Below, one piece after another: positions 1 to 8,855 of a stretch of 64,000 nt of DNA. Position numbers and translations under genes: made by a program. The first letter of the stretch is position 1. Every line of letters begins with the position of its first letter. Below the pieces are notes generated by a model. That model had not been told where the DNA came from and did not search any database. It saw only the letters and a program-made list of their open reading frames with translations. Origin of the DNA: Chitinophaga polysaccharea. Lineage in GTDB: Bacteria > Bacteroidota > Bacteroidia > Chitinophagales > Chitinophagaceae. The stretch is taken from contig NZ_CABFVU010000001.1 of NCBI RefSeq assembly GCF_902150045.1, positions 3,286,001-3,350,000 on the forward strand. Direction: 5' to 3'.

Positions 1-1
1 A

Positions 2-3000
2 CGCATCAGCATCCATGTAAAGGATACGGAAATAAAAAAGGTACTGGACCGCATTGCCGGGCAGTCGGATGTACGTTTCCTCTACAGCAACCGTAAAGTG
101 GACCTGCAGCAACGGGTAAGCATCAGCGCCGCGGAAGAGCCACTGGAAAAGGTACTGGATAAAGTGCTTTCCGGCAGCGGCTTTGCCTGGAAAGAACTGG
201 ATGGCCACCTGGTGGTGATCATCCCCGAAAACACCGCATGGGAAAATATCCGCGTGAAAGGCCATGTTACCGGCGCCGATGACCAGGCATCACTGCTGGG
301 TGTTACGGTACAGGTAAAAGGCACCGCTATCGGTACTGTTACCGATGAAAAAGGGAACTTTTCACTTGATGCGCCCGCCGGCGGCACACTCCTGTTCCGC
401 TATGTAGGCTATGAACCGCTGGAGCTCCCGGTGAAAGCATCGATGGAGGTGCAGCTGAAAAAATCTTCCAGCGCCCTCACGGAGGTAGTAGTGATCGGGT
501 ATGGCGCTGCACAGAAAAAAGATCTCACCGGGTCCATTGTAAGCATCACCCCTAAAGAATTTAACAAAGGCATTATCAGCAATCCCGTACAGGTATTGCA
601 GGGAAAAGTTGCCGGCCTGGTGATCAGCAAGCCCGGTGGCAACCCCAATGGTAAAATAAGCATCAGTCTCCGGGGCGCCTCCTCCCTGTCCGCCAGCAGC
701 CAGCCATTGTTCGTAGTGGATGGTATACCCGGCATCGACATCAATGCAGTACCGCCGGATGATATCGTATCTATCGATGTTTTGAAAGATGCATCGGCAG
801 CAGCCATTTATGGTTCCAGGGGCGCCAATGGCGTTATCATTGTAACTACACGCCGCGGCAAGGAAGGTGTTACGCAGGTATCCTACAGCGGTTATATCGG
901 TATGGAGAAGATGTCGAACACCTACGATGTGCTCAGCGCACCAGACTATCGCAAATACCTGAAGGATAATAATATCGATGCATCTGCATTTGACCTCGGA
1001 TCTTCTACCAACTGGCAGAAAGCCATTACCCGCACAGGTATCAGCCATAGTCATAATTTATCGATGAGCGGAGGAAAAGACAATACCCGCTACAGCGCAT
1101 CTGTGAACTATCTCAACAATGAAGGCGTAGTGCTGAACTCCGGCCTTGAACGCATCATCGGGCGCATCACGCTGGACCAGGGCGTTTTCGACAACCGCCT
1201 GCGACTGGGCCTCTCCATGAACTATGTAGGAGAGAAGAACAAATACGTAGGCACGGACCCGGATGGCAACGGCGATAACCGCATCTGGGAACAGGCCATT
1301 GCTTACAATCCCACAGCGCCTGTTTATAATGCAGATGGTTCCTGGTTTGAAAAACTGGATATCAACGATAACTACAATCCCGTTGCCCTGGCCAACCAGA
1401 TCAGACACCAGCGCGCCCTGAATAAATTTATCGGTTCTGCAAAAGCTACCTATGATATTACCAGTCACCTTACCTACGACCTGCTGCTTGGGCTGGAACG
1501 CGCTTCCAGCGACCGCGGTCTGTATTATTCAAAAGAATCGCCGGTGATAGAAGGCGCAGGCAGTAACGGAACCGCTACCCGCGCTTCCCAGACCTGGGAT
1601 AACAAAACACTGGAAACCTATTTTACCTACAACCAGCAATGGCAGAAAAATGTAGTGAAAGTAACAGCAGGTTATTCCTACCAGAACTTTTTCAGGAACA
1701 GTATGTCGGCAGGTAATACCCAGTTCGTATCCGATATCTTCAGTTATAATAATCTCGGCGCAGGCCAGGGCGATCAGCCGGCTGTAGCTTCCGGTGCAGA
1801 AGAGAACTCACCGGTATCTTTTATCGGCCGCGTGTTTTACAGCTACAACGATAAATACCTGCTCACCGGTACGGTGCGCCGCGATGGCTCTACCCGCTTT
1901 GGTAAAGACAGGAAATGGGGTACCTTCCCATCTGCCTCACTGGCATGGCGTATTACACAGGAGCCCTTCCTGCAGAACAGCAGCTGGCTGCAGGACCTGA
2001 AATTTCGTGTAGGCTATGGCGTTACCGGTAACCAGGAGATCCAGAACTATAAGTCGCCGCTCACTTACAGCCCCGGTGGTAAAGTGCTGGACAACGGCCG
2101 CTGGGTTACCTCTTACCAGATCGGGCAAAATGAAAATCCCAATCTCCGCTGGGAATCTGCGGCACAGTTTAATGCGGGTTTTGACTTCACCATGTTTAAA
2201 GGGCGCCTGAGCGGAACATTGGAGTACTACGATAAGCGCACTAAAGACCTGCTGTTCAATTACAATGTGCCCTCGCCGCCTTACCTTTTCCCATCCATGC
2301 TGGCCAATGTGGGCAAGATCAGCAACAAGGGAGTGGAGCTGTCGCTCAGCGGCGCTGTCATTGACCACAAAGACTTTAGCTGGAGCGCTTCCTTCAATAT
2401 TTCCCGCAACTACAACAAGATCCTGTCTATTGCCAACGACCAGTTTAAAAGCGATGCCATTTATGATGGCACCGTGGGCGCACGGGGGCTTACCGCTGTG
2501 CAGATCGTGAAAGTAGTGCCGGGTTATTCCATTGGTACCTTTTACATCCCGCATTATACCGGTATTGATGCCAACGGTAACCAGCAGTTTGAAGATATTG
2601 ACGGCAGCGGCAGTTTCGATTTCCGTAGCGACAGCCGCGTGGCGGGTAACGGACTACCGAAATACCAGGCAGGTTTGGCGAACACCTTCCGCTATAAAAA
2701 CTTTGACCTGAACTTTTTACTGCGCAGTCTTTTTGGCTACCAGATCTTCAATGCTACCGACCTGGTGCTGAGCGATCGCTTCAGCCGCCTTCCCGGCCGC
2801 AATGCCATGGCAAAGTATGCGAACAGCGATATCCGCGGCACCTATGTATCCGACCGCTTTATTGAAAACGGCGCGTTCCTGCGGCTGGATAACTTCTCAC
2901 TTGGTTACAGCATCCCCGCTGCCGGCAGCAAGCTGTTTGCCAACCCGAGGGTGTATATCTCGGGGCAGAACCTGTTCGTGATCACCAGGTATTCCGGCCT

Positions 3001-3106
3001 GGACCCGGAACTGCCTATCGATGGTCTTGCGCCGGGTATTGATAACCGTAACGTATATCCGAAAACACGCTCTTTTGCAGTAGGCTTTACGGTAAACTTT
3101 AAATAA
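2..3106 (+). CDS. SusC/RagA-type TonB-dependent outer membrane receptor (5' end outside window)
   Basis: TonB-dependent transporter of the SusC family, which imports glycans or other large substrates across the outer membrane together with a SusD lipoprotein. The frame is already open at base 2, so the start and signal peptide lie upstream; the GTG at 98 is internal. In order: an STN (secretin/TonB short N-terminal) domain to about base 240, a carboxypeptidase-regulatory-like domain (about 265-450), a plug with the family signature ending GANGVIIVTTRRGK (about 820-860), then a beta-barrel ending at the outer-membrane-type C-terminus FAVGFTVNFK. An STN domain in a SusC protein usually means control by an anti-sigma factor of the FecR type, expected upstream of the window (inference). 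Its SusD partner starts 11 bases downstream. Substrate cannot be told from sequence. Confidence 0.95.
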   Translation, partial: RISIHVKDTEIKKVLDRIAGQSDVRFLYSNRKVDLQQRVSISAAEEPLEKVLDKVLSGSGFAWKELDGHLVVIIPENTAWENIRVKGHVTGADDQASLLGVTVQVKGTAIGTVTDEKGNFSLDAPAGGTLLFRYVGYEPLELPVKASMEVQLKKSSSALTEVVVIGYGAAQKKDLTGSIVSITPKEFNKGIISNPVQVLQGKVAGLVISKPGGNPNGKISISLRGASSLSASSQPLFVVDGIPGIDINAVPPDDIVSIDVLKDASAAAIYGSRGANGVIIVTTRRGKEGVTQVSYSGYIGMEKMSNTYDVLSAPDYRKYLKDNNIDASAFDLGSSTNWQKAITRTGISHSHNLSMSGGKDNTRYSASVNYLNNEGVVLNSGLERIIGRITLDQGVFDNRLRLGLSMNYVGEKNKYVGTDPDGNGDNRIWEQAIAYNPTAPVYNADGSWFEKLDINDNYNPVALANQIRHQRALNKFIGSAKATYDITSHLTYDLLLGLERASSDRGLYYSKESPVIEGAGSNGTATRASQTWDNKTLETYFTYNQQWQKNVVKVTAGYSYQNFFRNSMSAGNTQFVSDIFSYNNLGAGQGDQPAVASGAEENSPVSFIGRVFYSYNDKYLLTGTVRRDGSTRFGKDRKWGTFPSASLAWRITQEPFLQNSSWLQDLKFRVGYGVTGNQEIQNYKSPLTYSPGGKVLDNGRWVTSYQIGQNENPNLRWESAAQFNAGFDFTMFKGRLSGTLEYYDKRTKDLLFNYNVPSPPYLFPSMLANVGKISNKGVELSLSGAVIDHKDFSWSASFNISRNYNKILSIANDQFKSDAIYDGTVGARGLTAVQIVKVVPGYSIGTFYIPHYTGIDANGNQQFEDIDGSGSFDFRSDSRVAGNGLPKYQAGLANTFRYKNFDLNFLLRSLFGYQIFNATDLVLSDRFSRLPGRNAMAKYANSDIRGTYVSDRFIENGAFLRLDNFSLGYSIPAAGSKLFANPRVYISGQNLFVITRYSGLDPELPIDGLAPGIDNRNVYPKTRSFAVGFTVNFK

Positions 3107-3117
3107 AAACGATCAAC

Positions 3118-4614
3118 ATGAAATCAGTATTCTTTAAATATACACTGCTGGCCGGCATGATCTGTTCGGTGTTCAGCTGCACCAAACTGGACGAAACATT
3201 TTACGACAGGGGCACTGATGAGAACTTCCTCAAAACAGAAGATGAGCTCAACGCATTTGCCAACGGCGCTTATGCTAAAATGCGCGGGTACCGCGACAGC
3301 TACTGGAAAATGAATGAAGTAACCACCGATGAAACTACCGTGCCATCGCGGGGGGCCGACTGGAACGAGGGTGGGCTTTGGCGCGTGCTTATCAGCCATG
3401 AATTTCCCATCACCCACCAGTATATCAACGACATGTGGAACTTCATTTACCGCGATGGGGTGAACCCTGTGAATGCCATCCTGCAAAAGCTGGAAGGTTC
3501 TTCCGTGGTGCTGTCTACCAAAGACCAGATCATTGGGCAGATGAAAGTACTGCGGGCTTTTCACTACTACCTTGCTATGGATGCCTTTGGAAATGTGCCG
3601 GTTGTTACTTCTTTTGAACAAACAACGCCGCCAAAGAATACGCCGCGCGCAGAAGTGTTTACGTTCATTGAAAAGGAGATAAAGGATAACCTGGCCGTAC
3701 TGCCATCTGCCCTGGATACAAAGAACTATGGTAAAGTAACCAAAGGCATGGCTTTCATGCTGCTGGCAAAACTGTATGCCAATGCGGAGGTATATACCGG
3801 TACCCAGCGCTGGGCCGATTGTATTCGTATGTGCGATTCCGTTACTGCCATGGGGTACCAGCTGGAACCGGATTATTTTTCTAATTTCTCTACCAAAAAT
3901 GAAAATTCAAAAGAGAATATTTTCGTGGTACCCTATGATGCCATCAACGCCAAAGGCATGATGCTGCACTATCTTACATTGCACTACAACAGCCGTTATA
4001 CCTATGGGCTGCCCAGTTCGCCCTGGAATGGCTGGTGCACGCTGAAAGCGTTCTATGAATCGTTCGACAACGACGACAAGCGTAAAACCATGTTCCTGGA
4101 AGGACAGCAATACGCGCAGGATGGTACCCCGCTGAAAACAGAGCAGGGCGCTCCGCTGATCTTTACCAGCACTATAGGCGACCTGGCCAATGCTACGCAA
4201 ACAGAAGGGGTGCGTATCGTTAAATATGAGATCCAGAAAAATACCGCTTATGCAGACCAGGATAATGACCTTGTTATTTTCCGTTATGCAGATGCGCTCA
4301 TGCTCAAAGCAGAAGCATTGCTGCGTACCGGCCAGGCCGGTCCTGCGCTCATCCTGGTAAACCAGGTGCGTGCCCGCAACTTCGGCACTCCTAAACCGCT
4401 GCTTACCCTTACTCCCGATAATCTCCTGGCAGAGCGTGGCCGTGAGTTTATATGGGAAGGTTGCCGCCGGCAGGACCTGATCCGCTTTGGTAAATGGAAC
4501 AGCGCTTGGCAGTTCCACCCGGCTGATCAGCCTTTCCGCCAGTTGTTCCCTATTCCCCAGGCACAACTGGATGCCAATCCTAACCTGGTACAGAACCCGG
4601 GCTATAAATTATAA
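3118..4614 (+). CDS. SusD/RagB family nutrient-binding outer membrane lipoprotein
   Basis: Surface lipoprotein that captures substrate and acts as the lid of the SusC transporter encoded 11 bases upstream; the two form one transcription unit. The 498-residue product begins with a lipoprotein signal whose lipobox cysteine is Cys21 (sequence ICSVFSC). The central part has the TPR-like helical repeats of RagB/SusD, and the C-terminus carries the usual family pattern: an arginine-rich R-G-R-E-F-x-W-E-G-x-R-R stretch followed by D-L-I-R-F-G-K-W and a C-terminal IPQAQLDANPNLVQNPGY. Length is normal for the family. No adjacent glycoside hydrolase or esterase follows on the same strand, so the transported compound is unknown. 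Confidence 0.95.
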   Translation: MKSVFFKYTLLAGMICSVFSCTKLDETFYDRGTDENFLKTEDELNAFANGAYAKMRGYRDSYWKMNEVTTDETTVPSRGADWNEGGLWRVLISHEFPITHQYINDMWNFIYRDGVNPVNAILQKLEGSSVVLSTKDQIIGQMKVLRAFHYYLAMDAFGNVPVVTSFEQTTPPKNTPRAEVFTFIEKEIKDNLAVLPSALDTKNYGKVTKGMAFMLLAKLYANAEVYTGTQRWADCIRMCDSVTAMGYQLEPDYFSNFSTKNENSKENIFVVPYDAINAKGMMLHYLTLHYNSRYTYGLPSSPWNGWCTLKAFYESFDNDDKRKTMFLEGQQYAQDGTPLKTEQGAPLIFTSTIGDLANATQTEGVRIVKYEIQKNTAYADQDNDLVIFRYADALMLKAEALLRTGQAGPALILVNQVRARNFGTPKPLLTLTPDNLLAERGREFIWEGCRRQDLIRFGKWNSAWQFHPADQPFRQLFPIPQAQLDANPNLVQNPGYKL

Positions 4615-4624
4615 AAAGAATAAA

Positions 4625-4648
4625 CAGGGGGGAACAGCGTCCTCCCTG
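4625..4648. terminator. Stem-loop between convergent genes
   Basis: CAGGGGGGA and TCCTCCCTG pair (8 of 9 plus one G-U) around a 6-base loop. It fills the spacer between the susD stop (4614) and the stop codon of the minus-strand gene (4649). There is no long T tract on either side, so termination strength is uncertain. Confidence 0.45.
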
Positions 4649-5395
4649 CTATTCAAACCATAGTGTGATACAGTTCCCTATGGCATCTATCAGCTTCCTG
4701 TCTTTTACCAGGTCCATCTTCCAGCCGCTTTTGGCACAACGGATAATCCCGATGGCTTCATCATTGAGCGTCACTTCCGCTTCATAGCACACGCCATTGG
4801 CGCAGGTTTCCGATATAGGCACTGCTTCTCCTTTATAGCTTTTACCATCCAGTTCAAATTCAATCGGGATCACATCACTTTCCAGTTGTGCAATGAATTT
4901 TTTCAGGAAGGCGATCAGGTGCTTTCGCTGTGTTGGCCCCGAGGCGCTCCATTTATTTTTATCAGCGCGCTTGTGGGCGATTTTGAATTTAAGCCCCGTC
5001 ATCGTAGTGGCGTAATCGTTAGCATCCAGTTTCACCGCGCTCTGATGCGCCAGGATATACCAGTGATAAGCCGTGCCCACCGGTACACCCGAGCCTTCCG
5101 GTGCATGCCCGGTTCTGCGTTTGGTGACTGCATAGGATATTTCCCAGAGATCAGGAGTGATCTTGGTTTCTTTCCAGTCGCCCTGATCATAATGCCAGTG
5201 ATGCCCCCTGCCTATTTGTACGCCGGTATATTGTTTGTCGCCAAATGTTTTGAACCGGTCAAATGAAGTAACCTTTCTTTTCTTGGTAATGGTACCTGCC
5301 TTTTTAGCCGCTGCTTTCTTAGGCGCTGCTTTTTTCGGCGCAGCACTGCGGCTGCTTTTTCGCGTACCGGGTTTCCTGGTTTGAGTAGTAGCCAT
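4649..5395 (-). CDS. Hypothetical protein with lysine/alanine-rich histone-H1-like N-terminal tail
   Basis: I do not recognise the 248-residue protein as a named family. The first 45 residues are a basic low-complexity tail with repeated APKKAAPKKAAAKK units, of the kind seen in bacterial histone-H1-like DNA-binding proteins; the remaining 200 residues are folded-looking and end in LIDAIGNCITLWFE. The start MATTQTRKPG at 5395 is chosen over an upstream ATG (5476) because the extra 27 residues are unrelated hydrophobic sequence and contain a promoter-like element. The tail suggests nucleic-acid binding (inference); the folded part gives no clue. It is divergent from the nucleotidyltransferase gene and convergent with susD. 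Confidence 0.8.
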   Translation of the reverse strand: MATTQTRKPGTRKSSRSAAPKKAAPKKAAAKKAGTITKKRKVTSFDRFKTFGDKQYTGVQIGRGHHWHYDQGDWKETKITPDLWEISYAVTKRRTGHAPEGSGVPVGTAYHWYILAHQSAVKLDANDYATTMTGLKFKIAHKRADKNKWSASGPTQRKHLIAFLKKFIAQLESDVIPIEFELDGKSYKGEAVPISETCANGVCYEAEVTLNDEAIGIIRCAKSGWKMDLVKDRKLIDAIGNCITLWFE

Positions 5396-5416
5396 TGTAT
5401 ACGGATTTATAAGTAA

Positions 5417-5449
5417 CAAAAGTTGGGTATACATAAGAGAGTGTCCAAA
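5417..5449 (-). promoter_or_regulatory. Putative Bacteroidota promoter for the H1-tailed protein
   Basis: On the minus strand a TTTG (-33) is followed after 21 bases by AACTTTTG, a 5-of-6 match to the Bacteroidota -7 consensus TAnnTTTG. It lies about 22 bases before the chosen ATG at 5395 and inside the longer alternative reading frame, which supports the shorter protein. Confidence 0.45.
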
Positions 5450-5516
5450 AAACAAACCATGTTGCATGCGTGGCATAACGTTTGGATTTTACTTTTCCTA
5501 TCAATACCTGGCGACT

Positions 5517-6284
5517 ATGGCAAATTTAAACGGACACATGGTTTTTGAAGCGGCAGTACACAACAGTGAAGCGCATGCTTTTTACCGGGAGGCGCTGCTG
5601 CATTTACATGAAAGCGGGGCGGATTTTATGCTGGGTGGGGCGTTTGCCATGTTCCACTATACGGGTATTTACCGCGACACCAAAGACCTGGATATCTTTT
5701 GCAAATGGACAGAATATCCCAAAATCCTGAAATATTTCAGTAAGCTGGATGGTTATGAAGTAGAGCTCACCGATGTTCGCTGGCTGGCAAAGGTGTTCAA
5801 AGGTGAATACTTCATTGATATCATCTTTGATACCGTCAATAACATTTGCCGGGTAGATGACACCTGGTATGAACATGCAGTAGATGCCATTTTTGAAGGA
5901 GTGCCGGTAAAGCTGATATCGCCGGAAGAACTCATCTGGTGCAAGATTTATGTACAGAACAGGGAGCGGTACGACGGGGCAGATGTAAACCATATCATCC
6001 TGCGGTATCACCCGCTGAACTGGAAACGGATCCTGTTCCGCCTTGATCAGCACTGACATTTGCTGTTACAGCAGCTGATCAATTTCCAGTTTGTATACCC
6101 GGCAGATTTTCATCGCATCATTCCCCGGTGGCTTTTTGCGGAAATGATGCAGCGGGCGCTGGAGCAGTATGAGCTACCACCGCCAACAGAAAGGGTTTGC
6201 CGGGGACCGGTGATAGACCAGACACAATACGCTACCGATATAAAAGAATGGGATTATAAATCGTCTACTATAAAAACCGTTTGA
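5517..6284 (+). pseudogene. Nucleotidyltransferase-fold protein interrupted by an in-frame TGA
   Basis: From ATG 5517 an open frame encodes 179 residues and meets TGA at 6054-6056. The same frame then stays open, without another stop, to TGA 6282-6284, just before the next gene. Around the stop the frame reads LDQH-stop-HLLLQQLINFQFVYP, which would be smooth if the TGA were TGG (Trp); the restored product would be 255 residues. The N-terminal part has the nucleotidyltransferase signature: Gly40-Gly41 followed by Asp57-Leu-Asp59 (in RDTKDLDIF), as in the MNT/AbiEii-like superfamily. Thus the catalytic core is intact and only the C-terminal quarter is cut off. It could be a recent nonsense mutation, a tolerated truncation, readthrough, or a base-call error. 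The metallophosphoesterase starts 1 base after the second stop, so the two were probably co-translated. Confidence 0.75.
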
Positions 6285-6285
6285 C

Positions 6286-7026
6286 ATGGCAGCAGAAAAA
6301 AAAGCAACAAGGATAGCAGCAGTGGGGGATCTGCACATAGGCTCCGGCGACAAAGGTAAATGGACCGATTACTTCGGGGAAATATCCTCAAAGGCTGATG
6401 TGTTGCTTATTGCCGGCGATCTTACAGATACCGGCGATGAATCGGAAGCGAGGGTACTGGCCGGTGAGCTGGCGGCATGCACCATCCCGGTAATAGCCGT
6501 ATTGGGGAATCATGATTATGAAAAAGGAAGACATAAGTTGATCAGGCAAATTATTCAGGAGGTTCGTGAGGTACATATCCTGGATGGGGAATGTACAATG
6601 GTTAACGGCATAGGATTCGCTGGTGTAAAGGGATTTGGCGGAGGGTTCGACGGGCATATGCTATCCATGTTTGGCGAAGAGGAGATGAAAGCTTTTGTGC
6701 AAACCGGTGTGGATGAGGCACTGCGGCTTGACAGGGCGCTGGCGCGGTTGGATCAGGAACATCCTGATATTACAAAGATCGCCTTGATGCATTATTCACC
6801 TGTATTGGATACGGTAATAGGGGAGTCTGAACAGATCTATCCTTTCCTGGGTTGCTCCCGGCTGGCAGAACCGCTTACAAGGCGTAAAGTAGCGGCAACC
6901 TTCCATGGCCATGCACATGTGGGAAAGCTGGAAGGGCAGATCAATGGCCTCAAAGTGTTTAATGTGGCCAAACCTATCCTGTCTGAGGCCGGTTATTCAC
7001 CAGCCTTTTTTTTATATGAAGTATAG
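6286..7026 (+). CDS. Calcineurin-like metallophosphoesterase
   Basis: Metal-dependent phosphoesterase of 246 residues. All five family blocks are visible: GDLH (Asp15, His17), AGDLTD (Asp45), GNHD (Asn75-His76), a histidine in MHYSP, and GHAH near the C-terminus; these bind the two-metal centre. There is no signal peptide, so it is cytoplasmic. The start lies 1 base after the second stop of the interrupted nucleotidyltransferase frame, which suggests translational coupling and possibly a shared task of adding and removing a nucleotide or phosphate group (inference). The substrate cannot be predicted: the fold serves nucleotides, phosphoproteins and phospholipids. Confidence 0.88.
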   Translation: MAAEKKATRIAAVGDLHIGSGDKGKWTDYFGEISSKADVLLIAGDLTDTGDESEARVLAGELAACTIPVIAVLGNHDYEKGRHKLIRQIIQEVREVHILDGECTMVNGIGFAGVKGFGGGFDGHMLSMFGEEEMKAFVQTGVDEALRLDRALARLDQEHPDITKIALMHYSPVLDTVIGESEQIYPFLGCSRLAEPLTRRKVAATFHGHAHVGKLEGQINGLKVFNVAKPILSEAGYSPAFFLYEV

Positions 7027-7072
7027 GTTTGTAGAGATATTTACAGGTATTGTGCATTTTATTCTATAGTAT

Positions 7073-7888
7073 ATGAGCAGACAATTTACAAGCTATAGTG
7101 AGCTGATCTTCGATAAACTGCATAACTGGCTGATAGCAGCGGTGAAAATGACCCCCAATCTCGTACTGGCAGTGATCATTTTTACCCTGTTCTTATTGCT
7201 GGCGCGCCTCACGAGAAAGCTCTCCTATGGTTTTTCCCGCAAACTGTCTGAATCATCCGCCATTTCAGGCCTGGTATCCAGCCTGTTCTATGGTTTGTTC
7301 CTGTTGCTGGGATTATTTATATCGCTGAATATACTGCGGTTGGATAAAGCCGTTACTTCGTTGCTGGCCGGCGCCGGTATCATAGGACTGGCACTTGGTT
7401 TTGCTTTCCAGGATCTCACTGCCAATTTCATCTCCGGTATCTTTATCACTTTCAAAAAACCTTTTGATGTAGGGCATATTATAGAAACCAACGGGTTCAC
7501 CGGCACAGTTGACGCTATACAGTTAAGATCCACAACAATGATCACCGCCGATGGCCTGCATGTTATTATTCCCAACAAGGAAATTTTCCAGAAGCCTATT
7601 ATTAACCATTCACTTACACCCTTGCGGCGTATTGCGCTTAACTTCACCATTCCCTTGTCTGATAAGCTGACAGAGGCGGAGAAAATGATGACAGATATAG
7701 TGAAGGAAATGAAAGACGTAGTACCCGATAAGCCTAAAACCGTTTGGTACAGCGGTATTGAAGGAACGGCCGTTAAGGTGGCCCTTAGCTGTTGGGTGAG
7801 CAATAAGTCGGACGATGCCTATGAAAGAATTACCCATGAACTTATTACCAAAGTAACTACTTCTTTAAAAGCGGCTGGCCTGATGTAA
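7073..7888 (+). CDS. MscS-family small-conductance mechanosensitive channel
   Basis: Inner-membrane channel that opens under membrane tension to release solutes on osmotic downshock. The 271-residue protein has three hydrophobic segments (roughly residues 20-45, 65-90 and 95-120); the last is the pore helix running into the family signature FAFQDLTANFISG. A beta domain (FDVGHIIETNGFTGTVDAI) and a mixed alpha/beta C-terminal vestibule follow, as in the compact E. coli MscS type. It is followed directly by a strong terminator overlapping its stop codon. 46 bases separate it from the phosphoesterase. Confidence 0.92.
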   Translation: MSRQFTSYSELIFDKLHNWLIAAVKMTPNLVLAVIIFTLFLLLARLTRKLSYGFSRKLSESSAISGLVSSLFYGLFLLLGLFISLNILRLDKAVTSLLAGAGIIGLALGFAFQDLTANFISGIFITFKKPFDVGHIIETNGFTGTVDAIQLRSTTMITADGLHVIIPNKEIFQKPIINHSLTPLRRIALNFTIPLSDKLTEAEKMMTDIVKEMKDVVPDKPKTVWYSGIEGTAVKVALSCWVSNKSDDAYERITHELITKVTTSLKAAGLM

Positions 7889-7927
7889 AAGAACAGGGCC
7901 AGCTACTGCAGCTGGCCCTGTTCTTTT
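7887..7927. terminator. Strong bidirectional intrinsic terminator
   Basis: A perfect 18-base inverted repeat (AAAAGAACAGGGCCAGCT and its complement) with a 5-base loop, flanked by A and T tracts so it works in both directions. It overlaps the stop codon of the MscS gene on one side and the stop codon of the minus-strand small membrane protein on the other. Confidence 0.9.
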
Positions 7928-8187
7928 TATGGTCGCTGTACTTCCGTTTTAACCTCGTGGTTCCGGTCGCACCAGTGCCCGTTGCCATTCCACTGGCGTA
8001 TAGCCATGCGGGTGAGTATCACATTGGCCGCAATAAATAATACGATCACCAGTATAGATGCTATCTTAGTGATGGTACGGAGGGACGGTTTTTTTGAAAA
8101 ACCGCCAAAAACATAACCGATAATAAATACCATGCTGGCAGCAAACAGCACACGCAGCAGGATAATAATTCCAAATCCCATGATCAT
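7927..8187 (-). CDS. Small membrane protein, two transmembrane segments
   Basis: 86-residue protein with two strong hydrophobic segments (about 4-28 and 40-60) separated by a short basic loop (FSKKPSLRTITK), then a polar tail HWCDRNHEVKTEVQRP. No recognised family. It is the last gene of a minus-strand unit, 13 bases after the TPR-like protein, and ends inside the shared terminator. The start could also be the ATG two codons further in. Function unknown. Confidence 0.7.
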   Translation of the reverse strand: MIMGFGIIILLRVLFAASMVFIIGYVFGGFSKKPSLRTITKIASILVIVLFIAANVILTRMAIRQWNGNGHWCDRNHEVKTEVQRP

Positions 8188-8200
8188 TCTTTTTTAAAGG

Positions 8201-8836
8201 TTATTTAATTTTACTCAGTAACAGCTGATCATCTGCCCGGCCCCAGTGTGGATATACACCTGTTCCGGGGTTGGCCAGCTTTTGCAGGCTTTCCGTAGCC
8301 AGTTTCTTTGCCAGTTCCTTATCACCGCCCCACATTTTAGGCGTATAATATTTTACCCATGCGGCTACGTACAATGCCCTGGGGTTACCTGGCTCAAGTG
8401 TTTGCGCCTTTTGCAGCATCTGCCCGGACAGTACGCCATATTTACGGCCGTATGTCATAGGGTTGATGAATACCTTGGTACGGTATATCATACTCAGTAC
8501 CGTGTATACTTCTGCCATTTCCTTTTTCTGCGTGGTACTATCCAGCAGCGATAATGCTTTTTGTGCCTGTTCTTCACCGCGGTTGGCAAATGCTTCTATT
8601 TTGTCACCGTCATCCTGCAACAGGAAGCCGGTCTTTGCATTGCATAAAGCTGCATAATAAGGCGGCAGCCATGCCGGCTGGGCGGTAATACCGGAGAATG
8701 TTTTTTCCAATGCGGTGTAATCCTTTAGCGTTTGCGCCTGGTCCAGTTTGTTAACGGCTTGCTGTAGGGCATCTGATTGCGCCATAGCGCCATAGTAACC
8801 TGATATCAACAGTAATACGCAGATCAGCTTTTTCAT
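8201..8836 (-). CDS. Secreted conserved hypothetical protein with TPR-like helices
   Basis: 211 residues with a clear Sec signal peptide (MKKLICVLLLISGYYGAMAQ, cleavage after AMA-Q). The mature part is helical and rich in the alternation typical of tetratricopeptide-like repeats (for example LAKKLATESLQKL). The family resembles periplasmic conserved proteins that often accompany TonB receptors in Bacteroidota, but I cannot name it. It follows the TonB receptor by 19 bases, so it is probably co-transcribed and may assist it (inference). Confidence 0.78.
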   Translation of the reverse strand: MKKLICVLLLISGYYGAMAQSDALQQAVNKLDQAQTLKDYTALEKTFSGITAQPAWLPPYYAALCNAKTGFLLQDDGDKIEAFANRGEEQAQKALSLLDSTTQKKEMAEVYTVLSMIYRTKVFINPMTYGRKYGVLSGQMLQKAQTLEPGNPRALYVAAWVKYYTPKMWGGDKELAKKLATESLQKLANPGTGVYPHWGRADDQLLLSKIK

Positions 8837-8855
8837 GTTAATGTGTGTTTAGTGT

